Shown one piece after another: positions 35,498-47,880 of a stretch of DNA of 64,000 nt. The DNA comes from Montifringilla adamsi (Eukaryota > Chordata > Aves > Passeriformes > Passeridae): positions 3,951,617-4,015,616 of the forward strand of contig JAGGNK010008226.1 in the NCBI GenBank assembly GCA_017590115.1, given 5' to 3'. A model generated the notes under the pieces. It searched no databases, was not told the origin of the DNA, and saw only the letters and a program-made list of their open reading frames with translations. Both the position numbers and the translations under genes were made by a program. The first letter of the stretch is position 1; the number at the start of each line of letters is the position of its first letter.

Positions 35498-35503
35498 GGA
35501 CAG
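35498..35503. repeat. Target-site duplication, right copy (GGACAG)
   Basis: It is identical to 34975-34980 and forms the start of the resumed CR1 sequence (GGACAGGGCTTGG). Confidence 0.9.
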
Positions 35504-35604
35504 GGCTTGGAGCAGCCTGGGATGGTGGAAGGTGTCCCTGCCATGGCAGGGGTGGAAGGAGGTGGCCTTAAGGTCCCTTCCAGCCCATTCCATGTTTCCA
35601 TGAT
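35504..35604 (+). mobile_element. CR1 LINE, part after the nested insertion, with 3' tail
   Basis: It continues the CR1 copy: GGCTTGGAGCAGCCTGGGAT, GGAAGGTGTCCCTGCCATGG, TAAGGTCCCTTCCAGCCCAT, and then the tail TCCATGTTTCCATGAT, close to the CR1 3' octamer repeat. Confidence 0.95.
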
Positions 35605-38600
35605 CTTTCTGAGGTACCCTCACATCTTCTCCAAACCAAGCACTGCCCTCAGCTCCCTGCTGGACCCTCCTGCCCCAAACCTGCATCCTCTTGGTCCCAA
35701 ATCCTTCCTGACCCCCAGGGCACCATGCAGAGCATTCCTGCTGCTTTCAGGTGCTGGTGACCAGCACCTCCTGGGAAAATACTTTTATTTCAGCTGCTGC
35801 TCCTGAGAGCAGAGTTTTCAGCCGGGGGAGAGGCCCTGGGAAGCAGTGGTGTTTGTGTCAGGAATGAAACCCCAGCACGTCCCAGGCTGTGCCAGCCCAG
35901 GGAGCTGCTGCCCTGGCCCTGGCTGGTTCCAGGCTGCTCTTTCAGCAGGGCTAATGGGATTAAAGTCAGCTTTCCCCACTGAGGTAAACAGAAATGACAG
36001 GCTCAATAACATGTAGCTTTTAAAGTCGCATAGATGGTTCAGCAGACAGAAGTTTTGCCCTGTTTGTGTCTCAAGTCGGAATATTTTCCACTTAAATTAA
36101 AATAACTGCTGATTTATGCAATCAAGGCAAAAGTTGGAATAAGCTACATGGTCTTTTAAGGTAATCATGTAAAAATATCTAGCATAAATGGAACTGCTGG
36201 TTTAAAATAGACAAAAACATCTTATTCAGAAAAATAACTCCTTCAGATATAACCATCAGTATTCAAGTACAAAGCAAGCTGTGCTTTCCATCATCATCCA
36301 TTTGTTCAAATGCAATATGAGATACGAAACACTTTTAGGGATGTTTTTTCCACAATGTTTATTTGGTTTTCTTTTATTTATTTATTTATGACAGCACAGG
36401 ATACAATTATTGTTGGAGACTCTTGGACACCTTTGCACCTTGCATTTTTTGATATTTTTTTTTCCAATATTGGAGGCAAAGGGATCTGAATGACAAATAT
36501 AAGCATTCAAAATGAGTTGGGAAACTTGTCTTTAATACTTAATTGGATTTTGCCAGGCACTGTGCCCGGCCAAGAAAACACTTAAAGTATCCCTGTCTGA
36601 AAGTGTCATAATTTTACACAGGGAAATGTCTGCATGCCAAACATATCACCAAATAATTGAAACACAAAACTGCCAGAATTTTCTTTTCAGTAATGACAGG
36701 AAATTAAGTAATTGTTAAATATGAATTCTAGAAAAAGCCCTCAGGTCCCTTACATTATATGAATAGGGTCACAGTATTAAAGGGTTACAGTAATGATCTT
36801 GGATTTCAAAGCCAAATAAGTAAAAAAAAATATCATACAAGTTTTCTGGATGTCAAGGCTGATGGTTTTGTGGTTTTTATTTCCTTTAATGTGTTATTCT
36901 AAGGAATTTTGTACAGAAATTTTTTTTCTTCTGCTGTTCAACAAAATTGCTAAAAGTTATTTCTAAACAAGACAAGAATTATAAAGCTGTTTAGTGCCAA
37001 AATTTCAGCTCAAAAAGCAATTTTCTGTTCCAAGAAGCAGGAATTGGGATCCACTTTGATCAGCTGAATAAAAAGGCAGAGCCTACTGGAAGACTTCAGC
37101 TTTTTCATTGTTTTTTCTATTACTGCAGAAGTGCTTCAAAAGCTATAATGGACCTTTTAACTGGGAATAATTCCCCCCAGTGCTGTTTGCTCCAGGACAG
37201 ACGCTGCCCTCTCTTGCACCTTGCTCTGTGTGCTCTGGGCTTGCAGTGAAATTGTTTCCAGTGATTCCAATTCCCAGTGACTGACTCTTGCAAAGACTCA
37301 CAGTGTGACAGAAGAAATTGAAACCTAAACACCACTTTTGTTAGAAGTTTTGATTCAAGAGAGCACCATCCATTTCATGCCTGCTCCATTTTTTAACAGA
37401 CTCGTTTGTGTGGTTGTCAAAACCAAATTAAAGGCACTGTGTGTCTGCCATCCCAAATACAGGAACTCTTTCAAAACTTGTTTTTCCAGCAATGATGATA
37501 TTCTTTCTCTTCTTTTTTTTCAGGAAATGCCTGGTTTAGAAGGCAATGATGTGTGTTAGCAACAACTTGGTGAATAGTTATTATTTTAAGCAATGTTCTC
37601 CTATTTATTGGTCAAAATAGAGAAAAACATTAGAATTTCATGAAGTGAAAAAGTGGTGGTGCTGCCTCAGTACTGTCACCCTTCAGTTTGTGGCATCAGA
37701 GTTTAGGACTTTAATTTCCACTGTAAAGGCCAGTATTTCTGAGAGGAAATAGCATGATAAATGTGATAAACTTGATTCAAACATACAAAACCTGTAACTA
37801 TATAAGGGATGAGGTATCTGGCATAAAAGGACCTTCCAACCCTGAAAACAAAGGCCAAATCACATTAATATAAAAAACATGCAAACTATGAGACAGAACA
37901 GAGTCCCCTCCCAGCTGGTGCTTATCTGGTGTGCCTGATCTGCTGGCCAGGTGAAACTTAGAAATCAGTAATTATCCCTGACCCCCAACAGCTGATATAA
38001 AAGTCTTTTAGACAAGCAGAGGGAGTGTATGCTTGGAAAGAGGAATGGCTCAGCTCAGGGGTCATCTTATCTGCTAATTTTCTCAATTTTATGAAAAAAA
38101 GATTAATTTTGAAGTGCTTTGAGGAAGTTGGTGGAGTGTTTTCTGCCTTGTTGGTGCTGTCAGAGCATTTGCTGGGCTGCTACTGGCCAGCCCCTGGGAC
38201 AGGCTGGGTGGCTGTACCTGGGCTTGTAACTCTGCACAATAAATTGTATATAAATATTTCACACTTAAATTTTCTGCTGTCTTTGGAAAGTGGGAATAAC
38301 TCTGCAGTTCTCTCTCTTGATGGCAAGGCCAGGCAGGGATGGGTCTGGAGCTGGAGTTCAGGTGTAGTTTGGATTTCCATGGATTTTGCTGTGCCATTTT
38401 TTTCACTGTTTCTTTGCTTTTCTCTCTCCCTGTGAACTGAGCTGCTTTAGAAAACATAGCCTCATAGCTTGCTTCCCTTTGTGAGGGTTTTGAGAAGCTA
38501 TAAACAAATTAAAGACTGAAGTAAAAAGCTCATTTTCTATTTGTGGCCAGGGCAATAAACCAGGTGGAATGACGAGCTCCCAGGGGATGCCCCACGTGCC

Positions 38601-38872
38601 ACAGGTCAGGGACAGGGAGGGAAGGAGCTGCTCTTCAGGAGGTGCCTGATGGCTTTCTAGGAGCCTGTAATCACCTCTGAGCCCCTGGTTTTTCTGCCCT
38701 TTTCTCTGTTCTGTACGCCCTGCTGTCCTCTGGGGCACGTGGCACTGTGGAAGGTGTTGGTGCAGCAGGGCACAGGGTGAGCTCCTGGGATGGGCTGATG
38801 GATTCCAGCTGCTCCAGCTTCTGTTCCCAGCACAGGCATCTCCCAGCCTGCAGCTGCTGAGCCTTTGCCCCT
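35605..38872. other. Intergenic, no gene seen
   Basis: A moderately GC-rich patch at 35.6-35.95 kb is followed by AT-rich sequence with a (TTTA)n run near 36376-36390. No gene or transposon was recognised. Confidence 0.6.
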
Positions 38873-38940
38873 GGGTTGCACCCTGGCAGTGAAATGTTGG
38901 ACGTTTGGGTTGCACCCTGGCAGCGAAATGTTGGACGTTT
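38873..38940. repeat. 34-bp tandem duplication (two copies)
   Basis: Copies at 38873-38906 and 38907-38940 start GGGTTGCACCCTGGCAG and differ at one base (T/C at unit position 18). The T-to-C difference makes a CpG in copy two. The single difference points to a recent duplication. Confidence 0.95.
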
Positions 38941-39452
38941 GGCAAGTTGCACAGTCCATGAGAAATATTACCTGCTCCCCCAGGCTGACAGGGCTTGAAA
39001 GGGAGCATTTGTTAAAACAATTCCTTGGTTTCTCTACTTTCCTTGGTCTTCTTTATGCATTGTATTAAGGTAAAAAGGTGGCATGAGATGGGAGGGTGAT
39101 GAATTTCTTTAATTGGGGGGTTCTGTATTAACTTCCCCGAGGGGCTGTCACACACACCAGGCAGAGCTCCTCTGGGGTTCTATTCCCAGCACTTCTCCTG
39201 GCAATGAAATCTCATCTGAAGCTGTGCTGGTGCTTTGCAAACATCCCTTACGTGTCTTGGTGCTCAAGAGAGCACAGTGATTGTGTCCTATCTGGTTATA
39301 ACTTGTGCAGATGAAAATAAGGCACAGGTGTGCAGGGGCAAGGTGGTGCTGACACAGGTGTGGGTGGTGCTGGGGCTGTGCAGCCACTGCTGTCACCAAA
39401 GCAGCTTGGAAACCATCTGTTCCCTCCCATTGCTGCCCATTCCTCCCCTCTT
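38941..39452. other. Intergenic, no gene seen
   Basis: No gene, RNA or mobile element was recognised between the tandem duplication and the next CR1 piece. Confidence 0.6.
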
Positions 39453-39508
39453 ACAGACTCAGAATGGTTTGTGTTGGAAGAGTCCTTAAGGATCACATAG
39501 TTCTGCCT
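39453..39508 (-). mobile_element. CR1 LINE 3'-end fragment, - strand
   Basis: CAGAATGGTTTGTGTTGGAA then GAGTCCTTAAGGATCACATAG is the reverse complement of the CR1 end. It is short and diverged. Confidence 0.75.
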
Positions 39509-42500
39509 TGGTACCACGTGGTTGATAAGAAAAATCTCATTCTAGGCCCTTTTTTTTTTGGGTGTAGCAAACACTGGTCTTTTGACGAGCTGTTTATCCT
39601 TAGATTGCCCTTTTTAATTTGGTGTGCTCATGGTTTGAGGCATATTGCTCATGCCAGTGCAGCTTTCCATAGTATCCAGCACCAGCGAGCCAAGAGAAAA
39701 TTCAGATGTGATTTTTACATTGTGCACAGAAATAAGGTAATTGCATAACACCTCATGGAAGTGGGTGAAAAGAAGAACCTAATACACCTGACTTGCCCTT
39801 TTGTTTGAGCTTTTGAGAAGCTGTTTGGTGGTTTTTGCTGTGTTTTCTGTGTGGCACAGTGAGAGGTGCTGCTGCAGACCAGGAGCAGTCGGATCAGTGT
39901 CAGTCCCTGCAGCCCCGGGTGGTCACAGGGGCTCACAAGTGCAGCTGGATCAGCCCTGCTTGTGCTCACAGCAGAGATCAAAGTGAGCTCAGAGCTGTTG
40001 GAGCTCCTGGGATGCTGCAGAAGGTGGCTGAGACAAGCTTGGAAATGAGTGAATGAGGTCTGGCATTTGCCACAGTGAATAAATATGATTAAAGATTTAA
40101 AAAAAAATGATTGAAGAGAAAAAGGATTGCTGGTGAAATCAGTCTACTATAATGCAAACAGTATTGCTGGGATGTGCTTTGGCTGTGGCCCTGTGTCATG
40201 TTCCGTGTTTGGGGTGGAAATGGGGTGGCTCTGAGGGAATTGGGGAGGATTCTGTGCTCTGCAGGGGCAGCTTTCACACAAACTGGCAGCTCCTCTGCAC
40301 CATGGAGCACTGCAAGACAAATCTGCCTGGTCTGGCACACCTGGAACAGCATTTATGGCACTTTAGAACTAATATTTTTTTCTATTTCTGAACAATTGCA
40401 CCTATCTCTGCTTACCTTTCTTTAGTTTTGCCTAAAAAATACCCCAAACAAAACTACAGTTGTGGTTTCTGGAACCTAAACTACTTATAAAGGGATGGTG
40501 ATTGCTCAGTAATTGCTGTGTTTAAGTGTCTGTGACTATAATGTTGTGTGATTATATCTGTAGGAAGTAAAAAATAAAAGTAACTTATCAGAATTGCCAC
40601 AGGTTTAATCCTGTTCTTCTGGAGTTCTTGGAAATATTGCCTGTGATTCAGCCTGCCACAAGATTGTGGCTTTCAGAGGTGTTCTTTAGGTTGCTCTGGT
40701 TTTGTACAAGAGTCTCAGTAGTGAGCCATGTATTTACTTTTTTCTTTTCCAATCACCTGGGAGTTTTTAGGCATATTTCATAGTGTTAATTTGAAATAAA
40801 ACTAGCCTTGCTAGTATTTAGATCTCAGTGTATTTCCTCAAAAAGGCCCATACAAACAAACCCATGAGTCAGTCCAAACTATAAATTAGATTTGAGGGCA
40901 GAAATATATTAAATTAGAAGTTTGTTTTTTTTTTTTTTTTCAGGCAGCCTCATAAAGGGTTGGGAGAGTTTTCTTCATTTAATTCAATCTGCAAAAGCAA
41001 ACAATAGTCTGCAAGTATCCTTTTTCCTACCCAAATGGCTCTCCTGCCTTTGCAAGGTAATGTTCTTATGGCTTTAGGGAGATTTAAGCCTGGAGTTCTG
41101 CTAGGAGAGTATTCAACATTTCAGCATTCTCTCTTCTATTGAGAACCAGATCTAATTATTTTTACTTACAGATGTTCTTCCTCCCTATGGGAGGCACTGT
41201 AAGATAAATTGTGCAGTTGGTCGATTGTTTTAATTCTCACACCTATCCACTATTAAATGACTCTTTATTAAATGCTTTTGAAAGCCTTTTAGTAATGTTA
41301 TCTCAATTCTTGTAGCTCACCAGTGGAGAATATGAGGCAATTCCCAATAAAATTGTTGTTTTTTCAAGCTGTGTCCATATGAAAATAATTTAATAAGGGA
41401 CTAATCCTGGGAAGTTTGCTATAATGAACAAGTTTAGTTTCATTAAGAGGAAAATAAATTATGGCAGAATAATGACCGAAATCCTTTAGGGAGTTTGTAG
41501 TGATGCATTTCTGTGCAGGCAACTTGACTGGCTCTAGTCCAGGTAGTCCTGGGTTTTATGGCAACTGATTGATAATTAATTGCCCACAATTAGTTGTACT
41601 TTAAGATTGGATAGTTATTGGTAAATAAGTTTCTGGAGGTTTGGAACAAAACTCCTCAGAGGAATATCATCCTCCGTGGGAGTTCCAAGTAAGAAACAAA
41701 CAAATCAGTTTGGACACTGGTTCAGACAGGGCTTAGTGCTAGAAGCTGGGGTGCACTTGGAAATGATCAAATGTTGCCAGGCAGATTCACCAATTCCCTT
41801 GCAGAGTCGAATGAATTTGCTGAAATTTTAGTCCCTGGAAAACAGTGAAGTGAGGAGCTGCTTATGTAACTAAGATCAGCATCTGTGCTTACATTAGTTA
41901 GAAGAAATTAGGAAGGTTATTAATGCTTCAAATCACTGACTGAAATTAAAAGGAAAAAAAAAAATAGCCCATAATGGCACATCCATGCTGTGGTGTAATT
42001 ATGTGCATCACCCTTCCTCTGATTAAATGAAATTCAAGCTTCTGTTAATAACAAATAAAGAAAAAAAAAATAATAGAAAATTACAAACCTCCGTAAACCC
42101 CTACACCTGTTCCTGGTTTATCAACTGCTCCAACCACAATCCTACAGAATTTTAGAGCAAACAGCATCCCCAAATATGCAACATATCCATGCTTTATTTG
42201 GGGCAATGGTAACTGCAGCATTACACCCACAGGTATTAATGGGTTTCAAGACCTCTTTGTGATCTCAAAGGCAGCTTTGTGATCTCGTTGTGTTTCTGGA
42301 AATGGGAGCAGCTGGTTCATGCTCCCTTCAGGGGTCTGAATTCTCTGTATCTGCAGCCCATGTGTGATAAGGTGGTGGCAGTTTTGCTCTTCTCTGGACC
42401 TTGCTTTGTGCCCAGCTCTGCATTAGAACCCCTTCCTAATGTGGACAAAAACTGAATTATCTCCTTTCTCCACAGCAAAGCCAGTGATCAGAAATTGAAG

Positions 42501-43555
42501 CTCTTCCCCAGTGGGTGGTGTGTGTTTGGTGTTTAAGTTAACAGCCTTGCATTTTTATATCAATATACTCAATATAATTATTACTTTGTCTGTAGTCCTT
42601 CAAGTTGCCACTAAATTGAAGAATGCCAGCTTTCTGAACGTGGGACAAATCTACTTTATCTGTTAAATTAATTAGCAGGAGACTTTATAAACACTAGAAA
42701 TAATTTAATAAAGGAGGACTCCAGATGGCTGAAGGTACACTCAGGCATTCAGAGCATTCCACATCCTGATTGCAACACCACGCACAGCCATAGGTCCTGA
42801 TGCTTTGGGGAATTTACAGATGAGCTGCACTGCAGTCTGCTGGGAGGCAGAATAGTCACAGGGCTTCATTGTCACACAGAAAACATAATGTCTATTGAAG
42901 AAAACTAATTGCTGACAGTTTTTGAGCTGGCTTCAGTGCACGATGCATTTGTTCTGCCCTGTAGATCCTTGTTTCAAAAAATAAAGTCCACACATGCAAA
43001 TAGAAACATATTGCTCCCATCTCCATGGCATTTATGTACAATTTCCCTCCAAGGGCCCCAAGCTCCCTTTGTCTGTACAGGTGTTTAGCTGGGGGGTTTT
43101 TCCAGAGGTTCCCTTTCAATGCAGCTCTGCTGAGAGACCCTGCATTGCACAGCTCAGGTCCTGAATAACAAACTAGTGTGAGAGGCTTGAAATTATGTGC
43201 TTCAGCACATCCTTCTTTCCTTTCAGGAGGCAGGAAGAGCACACAGTGGTCCAGTTTCTCCTTGGGGATGCTCTGGGATGCTGCTCTCATCTGAGAGCAA
43301 AGAAAGAGCTGTAATTCAGGATTCTTACCCAGAAACACCTGCAAAAGAGAAGGGAATCCCCCAAACATCTGTTTCTGATCTCCAGTGGCCACTGTAGCAT
43401 TTGTTCACAGTGTTTTTCTCCTTTTGTCCTTCTTGTTGAGGATAATCCAGCAGGCAGTGAGTGTCAGTATGACCCTCAAGAGTTCCAATATCCACTGCTA
43501 ACTGACTGAAAGCCAAATTACAGCCTGGCTGCAGAGGGCTCACCTGTATATTTAA
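39509..43555. other. Intergenic, no gene seen
   Basis: AT-rich, with T and A homopolymers (about 39550, 40924-40940, 41950, 42060). The 166-codon minus-strand frame at 42892-43392 is not recognisable as a protein. Confidence 0.6.
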
Positions 43556-43564
43556 AAGGAGGAG

Positions 43565-44117
43565 TGTGATAATTCATTTCTGGAGAATTTTGGAAGGAAT
43601 TTTGAATGAGTTAGAGATGGGACCTCTGAGTTGTTTTTGATGATGTCGTTTATTTTCTTCTAGATAGACAGGAAGGGTGAGTTTGGCTCACATCTTTACC
43701 ACATGGTTTAGAAGGTCACAAGACCCTTGGTTAAAAGAACTTTTAAGGACTTCTTGACCAATAAAACACTCCAACAAGAATATTTGTTTTTACCCAATCC
43801 TTAAATATTTCTTCTTATGGACCCATGCTACAGTAAGCTTTTTTAGTTAATTATGTTATGACACACAAACCCACAGTGCTGCATTCTAAACTCCTTGTTT
43901 ACTTCTGGAACTATTTTTTCTATATCTTAAACTCTAAAACTCTAAACTTTACTCAGCTTAATGTGTCTCTGCTTTAAACTACAAATCCACATTCTAACTT
44001 CCAGCACCTAAGTCTGGAAGCCTTTTCCAAGGTCTCAGATCAAATCCTGTGTTTAATTCTAAGCTTTGGCTTACAGGCCCAAATCTCTGAGAGTTCCTTG
44101 CATTTTGGATTTCAACA
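43565..44117 (-). mobile_element. Probable solo LTR of a passerine endogenous retrovirus
   Basis: Read on the minus strand it starts TGTTGAAATCCAAAATGCA and ends ATTATCACA, with the TG...CA ends of an LTR. It has an AATAAA at the complement of 43649-43654 about 85 bases before its end, as expected for R-U5. Its opening resembles an LTR common in songbirds as I remember it. A near-terminal direct repeat AAGGAGG (43556-43562 and 44118-44124) may be the target duplication, offset by two bases on the left. No primer site or internal gene follows, so it is a solo LTR if the call is right. Confidence 0.65.
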
Positions 44118-44877
44118 AAGGAGGGTTTATGCCACAGAACAGTTTCCAGAATTAAGGCACCCCCATGCAGAGATATGCAGAGTAATTACATGTTGATAAC
44201 TCAATATTAGCAATGTATTCTTACTTGGTCACTTACAGGTGTAGAAAAGTTTGTGCTGCAGTTCAGTGGCTTCTCCAGAAGCAAGGGGATCTGTAGCTTC
44301 TGTAAGGTGCTTTTTGGGGCTGTGCTTTATTTTTTTCCCCCTGTGAACCCTCATTATTCATCCCCTGCCCAGTGAAAAGCCATTTATCAGTATTTCAATG
44401 TCAATCTTGGAGCAGTGGAGAGTTCCTGCTGAAGGAAGGGCACCTCATGTGTCACAGAAACTGGAAGGGCACCAGTCTTGGAAGGATTGTGCATGGGCAT
44501 TGAGGTTGTATGAGAGAGTTCAGCACTCAGACAAAGAAAATGTGTTTGCAGTGATTAATTAGCTTTGCCTGCTGTTGGGTTTTGCTGATGAAATTTGCTC
44601 CTCTGATTTGATTGCCTTGGCATGGACACCCAAGGAAGTCGTGGTTGCCACTGGAATACCTTTGTCAGCGTGGAATACACAATTTATATCTGAAATAGGA
44701 GTGGTTGTGCATGGATTGATTGAAATGGAGCCTCCTGGGATCTGCAGCCATGCCTGGGCTTAGAAGAGAATAAATTTTGTCCCAACAGGATTGTGAGTGT
44801 CTGAGAGCATTCAAAGCTGGGAGACCACACATGTGAGATGACCAGAGGTCTCAGGAGTGTCTCCAGCTCACTGAGTT
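44118..44877. other. Intergenic, no gene seen
   Basis: Nothing recognised between the LTR and the next CR1 fragment. Confidence 0.6.
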
Positions 44878-45066
44878 AGAATCACAAAATAGTTTGGCTT
44901 GAAGGGACCTTTAAAGGTCACCTCATCCATTCCCCTGCAAAGAGCAGGGACATCGTCAACTAAACCAGGCTCCTCAGGGTCCTGTCTGACCTGACCTCAG
45001 ACCCTCCCAGGGCATCCACCAGCTCTCTGGGCAACATGTGCCAGAGGTTCATGAAGTGATCCCGAC
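44878..45066 (-). mobile_element. CR1 LINE fragment, - strand
   Basis: AGAATCACAAAATAGTTTGG, GAAGGGACCTTTAAAGGTCA, CTCCTCAGGGTCCTGTCTGACCTGACC (in parts) and GGGCATCCACCAGCTCTCTGG match, as reverse complement, the CR1 3' end and the region before it, of an older diverged subfamily. Confidence 0.88.
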
Positions 45067-45949
45067 AGAGTCACAGTTTATACCTTCTCCTCTAAGTAAA
45101 ATAAAGCAAAAATTGCAATAACAAGAAGTTTAGACTTTGTAGAAATGATTTCTTTGCAATATTAATGTAGAGGCTGGATAATGTAGCAGGGGAGTGCTGC
45201 CAACACAAATTTGACAAAAGAATGAGTGTGGATTATAGGAATAAAACTATTCAACCTCCTCTTGGCATCTGCTATAATCCATCAGACCTCTGGGAAATTC
45301 AAATGTATAAGCAACTCCTGGAACAAAACAATCACTATTGCTTTCCTATTTTAAAATTTCATGTGCCTAGTCATGAGGGAGGAAAAAACAAAAGAACTGA
45401 AAATGGTTACAGATCTATCCACTGCCTTATTTAGGCAGCTCACGTCTGAGATGGGAGCATTTTAGTGCTGGAAATTGATTTCTGGACAAAATGGGGATCA
45501 AAGAGGTAAAAATTGGAACTCAAACCATGTTTTCATCAGCAGCCAGACTTCAGACAGCTGCGTGGTGGGAAGGCTTAGCAGCAGCTGAGCTGTGCCTTGA
45601 TAGGATAAACCTGGCTTTCCAATCAGGGATGGAGCAACAGAAATGCTGGGCCTGCTTGCCACAAAGCTCAGATCAGAGAGAACTTGCTTGGAGGGTTGAA
45701 GTTTTGTTTAAAGGAATGTTTATGGATTAACTTTGGAATGGGAAGGCTTTGTGCCATGCCTGGAGCTGTGTCAGTGGGCATAGATTTAACAGAAAGGAGC
45801 GTGAAATTCAGGCTGTGCTCTCTGACTAACCAGAAGTGAGTTGGTGACTCAGGAGTGTTTTTATTTTTTTAAAAATAAAGATATTTGCTATTTTTAAAAA
45901 GAAGCGTGCTTATTTTTAGGGGGATGTTTTTTCAAAGACGTTAAAGAAA
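45067..45949. other. Intergenic, no gene seen
   Basis: It includes an AT-only inverted repeat: 45866-45877 pairs with 45889-45900 (12 bp, 11-base loop). No gene was seen. Confidence 0.6.
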
Positions 45950-46035
45950 GCTGAAGCTGTCCAGAGAAGGGTGATGGAGCTGGGAGAGGGTCTAGAAAAC
46001 ATGAGGAGCAGCCGAGGGTGTTCAGTCTCAACTAA
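45950..46035 (+). mobile_element. CR1 LINE internal fragment, + strand
   Basis: CTGTCCAGAGAAGGGTGATG, GAGCTGGGAGAGGGTCTAGA, ACATGAGGAGCAGCCGAGGG and TGTTCAGTCTC follow the order of the CR1 segment that precedes its 3' region. It is diverged and short. Confidence 0.8.
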
Positions 46036-47559
46036 ATAACACAGGATTTCCAGAGAGATTGCACAAGAGCCTTGTGAAAATTTCACAATGTATTGCATAG
46101 AATCTATGACACAAGATTGTCAAAGAAGTTAATTTCATAACAGAAATCAGTGCAAGCTATAGACATATATTTATGTACATTGACTGTGCTCTTACATTTA
46201 CAAATTTTCAAGATCCAGGGATGTGGTCAAGTCATAGGCAGGAAAAATCTTTTGCAATGATGATAATCAAAGTTGCCTTCCCAAAGCAACTTTTTTTCTG
46301 TAGAAAAACCTACTGGTTACAGAAGGAAACAAAATGCTGATGGTCTGAAGATTCCTAATCTCAGTTATTAAATAAATACCTTATTCAGCTGATCAAAACC
46401 TTTACTGTAAGAATAGTGAGTTGTATTTTTTTTTTTTAATTACAAGGTATGTAATTATTTTTTAAGTAGGTGAATGAAATCTGTGGGTGGTGAAAAATAA
46501 CCCCATACAGAAGGACTAGCAGGTGTGATACTTCTTTCTCTCTGTCTCCTGTAAATCAAGAAGTCTATCTCAAATGAATCAGATTCTGGTAAAAACACTC
46601 CCGAAATGACAGAACCTTTCCTCTCTAGTTCTTGTAGCTGAGGGAATGTTTCTCCCATCCTCTGTGTGAAAAAAATCCGGACTTATCCTCAACATCATAA
46701 ATTCCTTTGCTCACTTTTATTTTGTCTGTATCCAGTTCCTGTTTCCTCAATTGACTGTATTAAAACAAAATGTTAATTGCGCAGAGGCTGACCTCTGAGC
46801 TTGCATGCCTTTAATTTCCTCTACCCTGTTTATGAAATCTTCTTTATAAAATGCCTGGAAAAACACAAACTGTGGAGTCTGAGATGGAAGGAGCCTGCTC
46901 AGAGGCAGAGGTGTCCTGAGAGCCCCTGGGTTACCCAGAGCTCTGCTCTGACTGATGGCACAGCTAGAGGGGCTGCCCCTCTGGGAAGCTGGAGTAAGGA
47001 AGAATTTAGAGCTCAGCTCAATGCCAACTGCTTTTTTTGGGGGTTTCCCACAGCCTGAAGTGTCTGAGGATCTGCCTCTTAAGCCAAGCCCCTAAAATCA
47101 CGGTCAAACAGCAGAGCTGCAGCTGCCTCTCCCCAGACCTTGGGTGTGTTGAGCCAGCAGTGCTCCTCAAAGTTATCCTGGTGTCAGCAGTTTCCTGGTT
47201 TTCCTCTTTTACCCATCCCAGACCTCACTTCTGCCCCTGGGCTTTGCCCTGCACAGCTGGGGATGGCCTGTGAGAGAGAACGGACTCCTTGGAACTGGAG
47301 TTTAATGTGCTGAGAGGGAGCCCCTGAGGCCACAGAGTGACTATTGCTCAGTGTTCTTGCCTCCACTTTTTATACATTTCCAAGAATATAATCTTTGGGA
47401 AGTGGGGGGAAAAGATGTGCTGCTCAGGGTCGCTCAGGGAAGCTATGGAAGAGCAAGCACAACACCAGCAGCCACAACTGGGCTTGCTGAGCCTTTCTGG
47501 TGCTTTTTTGAGAATATTGCAATTTTTTCCTTGCCCTATGACCTTGAAAGTAATTTAAC
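46036..47559. other. Intergenic, no gene seen
   Basis: AT-rich until about 46.8 kb, then GC-richer. No gene recognised. Confidence 0.6.
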
Positions 47560-47880
47560 ATAATGTGTGTAGTGGAATAAACCATGTGAAACTCCATTTT
47601 CTTCATGCAGGAAAAAGCCCATTCTTTATTCACATAACTCATTTTTATACAGTTTTACAGACCTGGTGTGTGACTCTAATTGGTTAGCAGCTTTTTTGCA
47701 AATTACTTTATTGGTCAGTTAAAGATATTTTAATTGTCCATCACATCTCTCTATTCTTAAATTGTTTACATATTTTCTTCAGTGGTTTTCATGGGATAGA
47801 TTTCATGTTTATGCAGGTGCTAGTTGTTTTTCACCCAGGAATAGATTGCTGTGCTAACAAACTGTTCACACCAGGATTGC
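47560..47880 (-). mobile_element. Probable LTR fragment (second, different family)
   Basis: The minus strand has a promoter-like order: a CCAATTAGAGTCACACACC block, TATAAAAATGAG (complement of about 47637-47648), AATAAAGAATGGGC about 20 bases further, and then GAAAATGGAGTTTCACA. This TATA-to-AATAAA spacing is typical of compact retroviral LTRs, and the wording resembles a passerine LTR as I remember it. Edges are approximate; I found no target duplication. Confidence 0.5.

Noticed and set aside
38403..39008. 201-codon open frame on the minus strand, longest in the desert
   Set aside because: It spans a recent 34-bp tandem duplication that shifts frame, the composition is just GC-rich, and no domain, splice context or similarity is recognisable.
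39464..39748. 94-codon open frame at 39.5 kb that might be a retroposed gene
   Set aside because: It starts inside a CR1 remnant and crosses a T10 run. No parent gene is recognisable.
42892..43392. 166-codon open frame on the minus strand
   Set aside because: No recognisable domain or signal peptide; length is within what chance gives in 54 kb of mixed-composition DNA.
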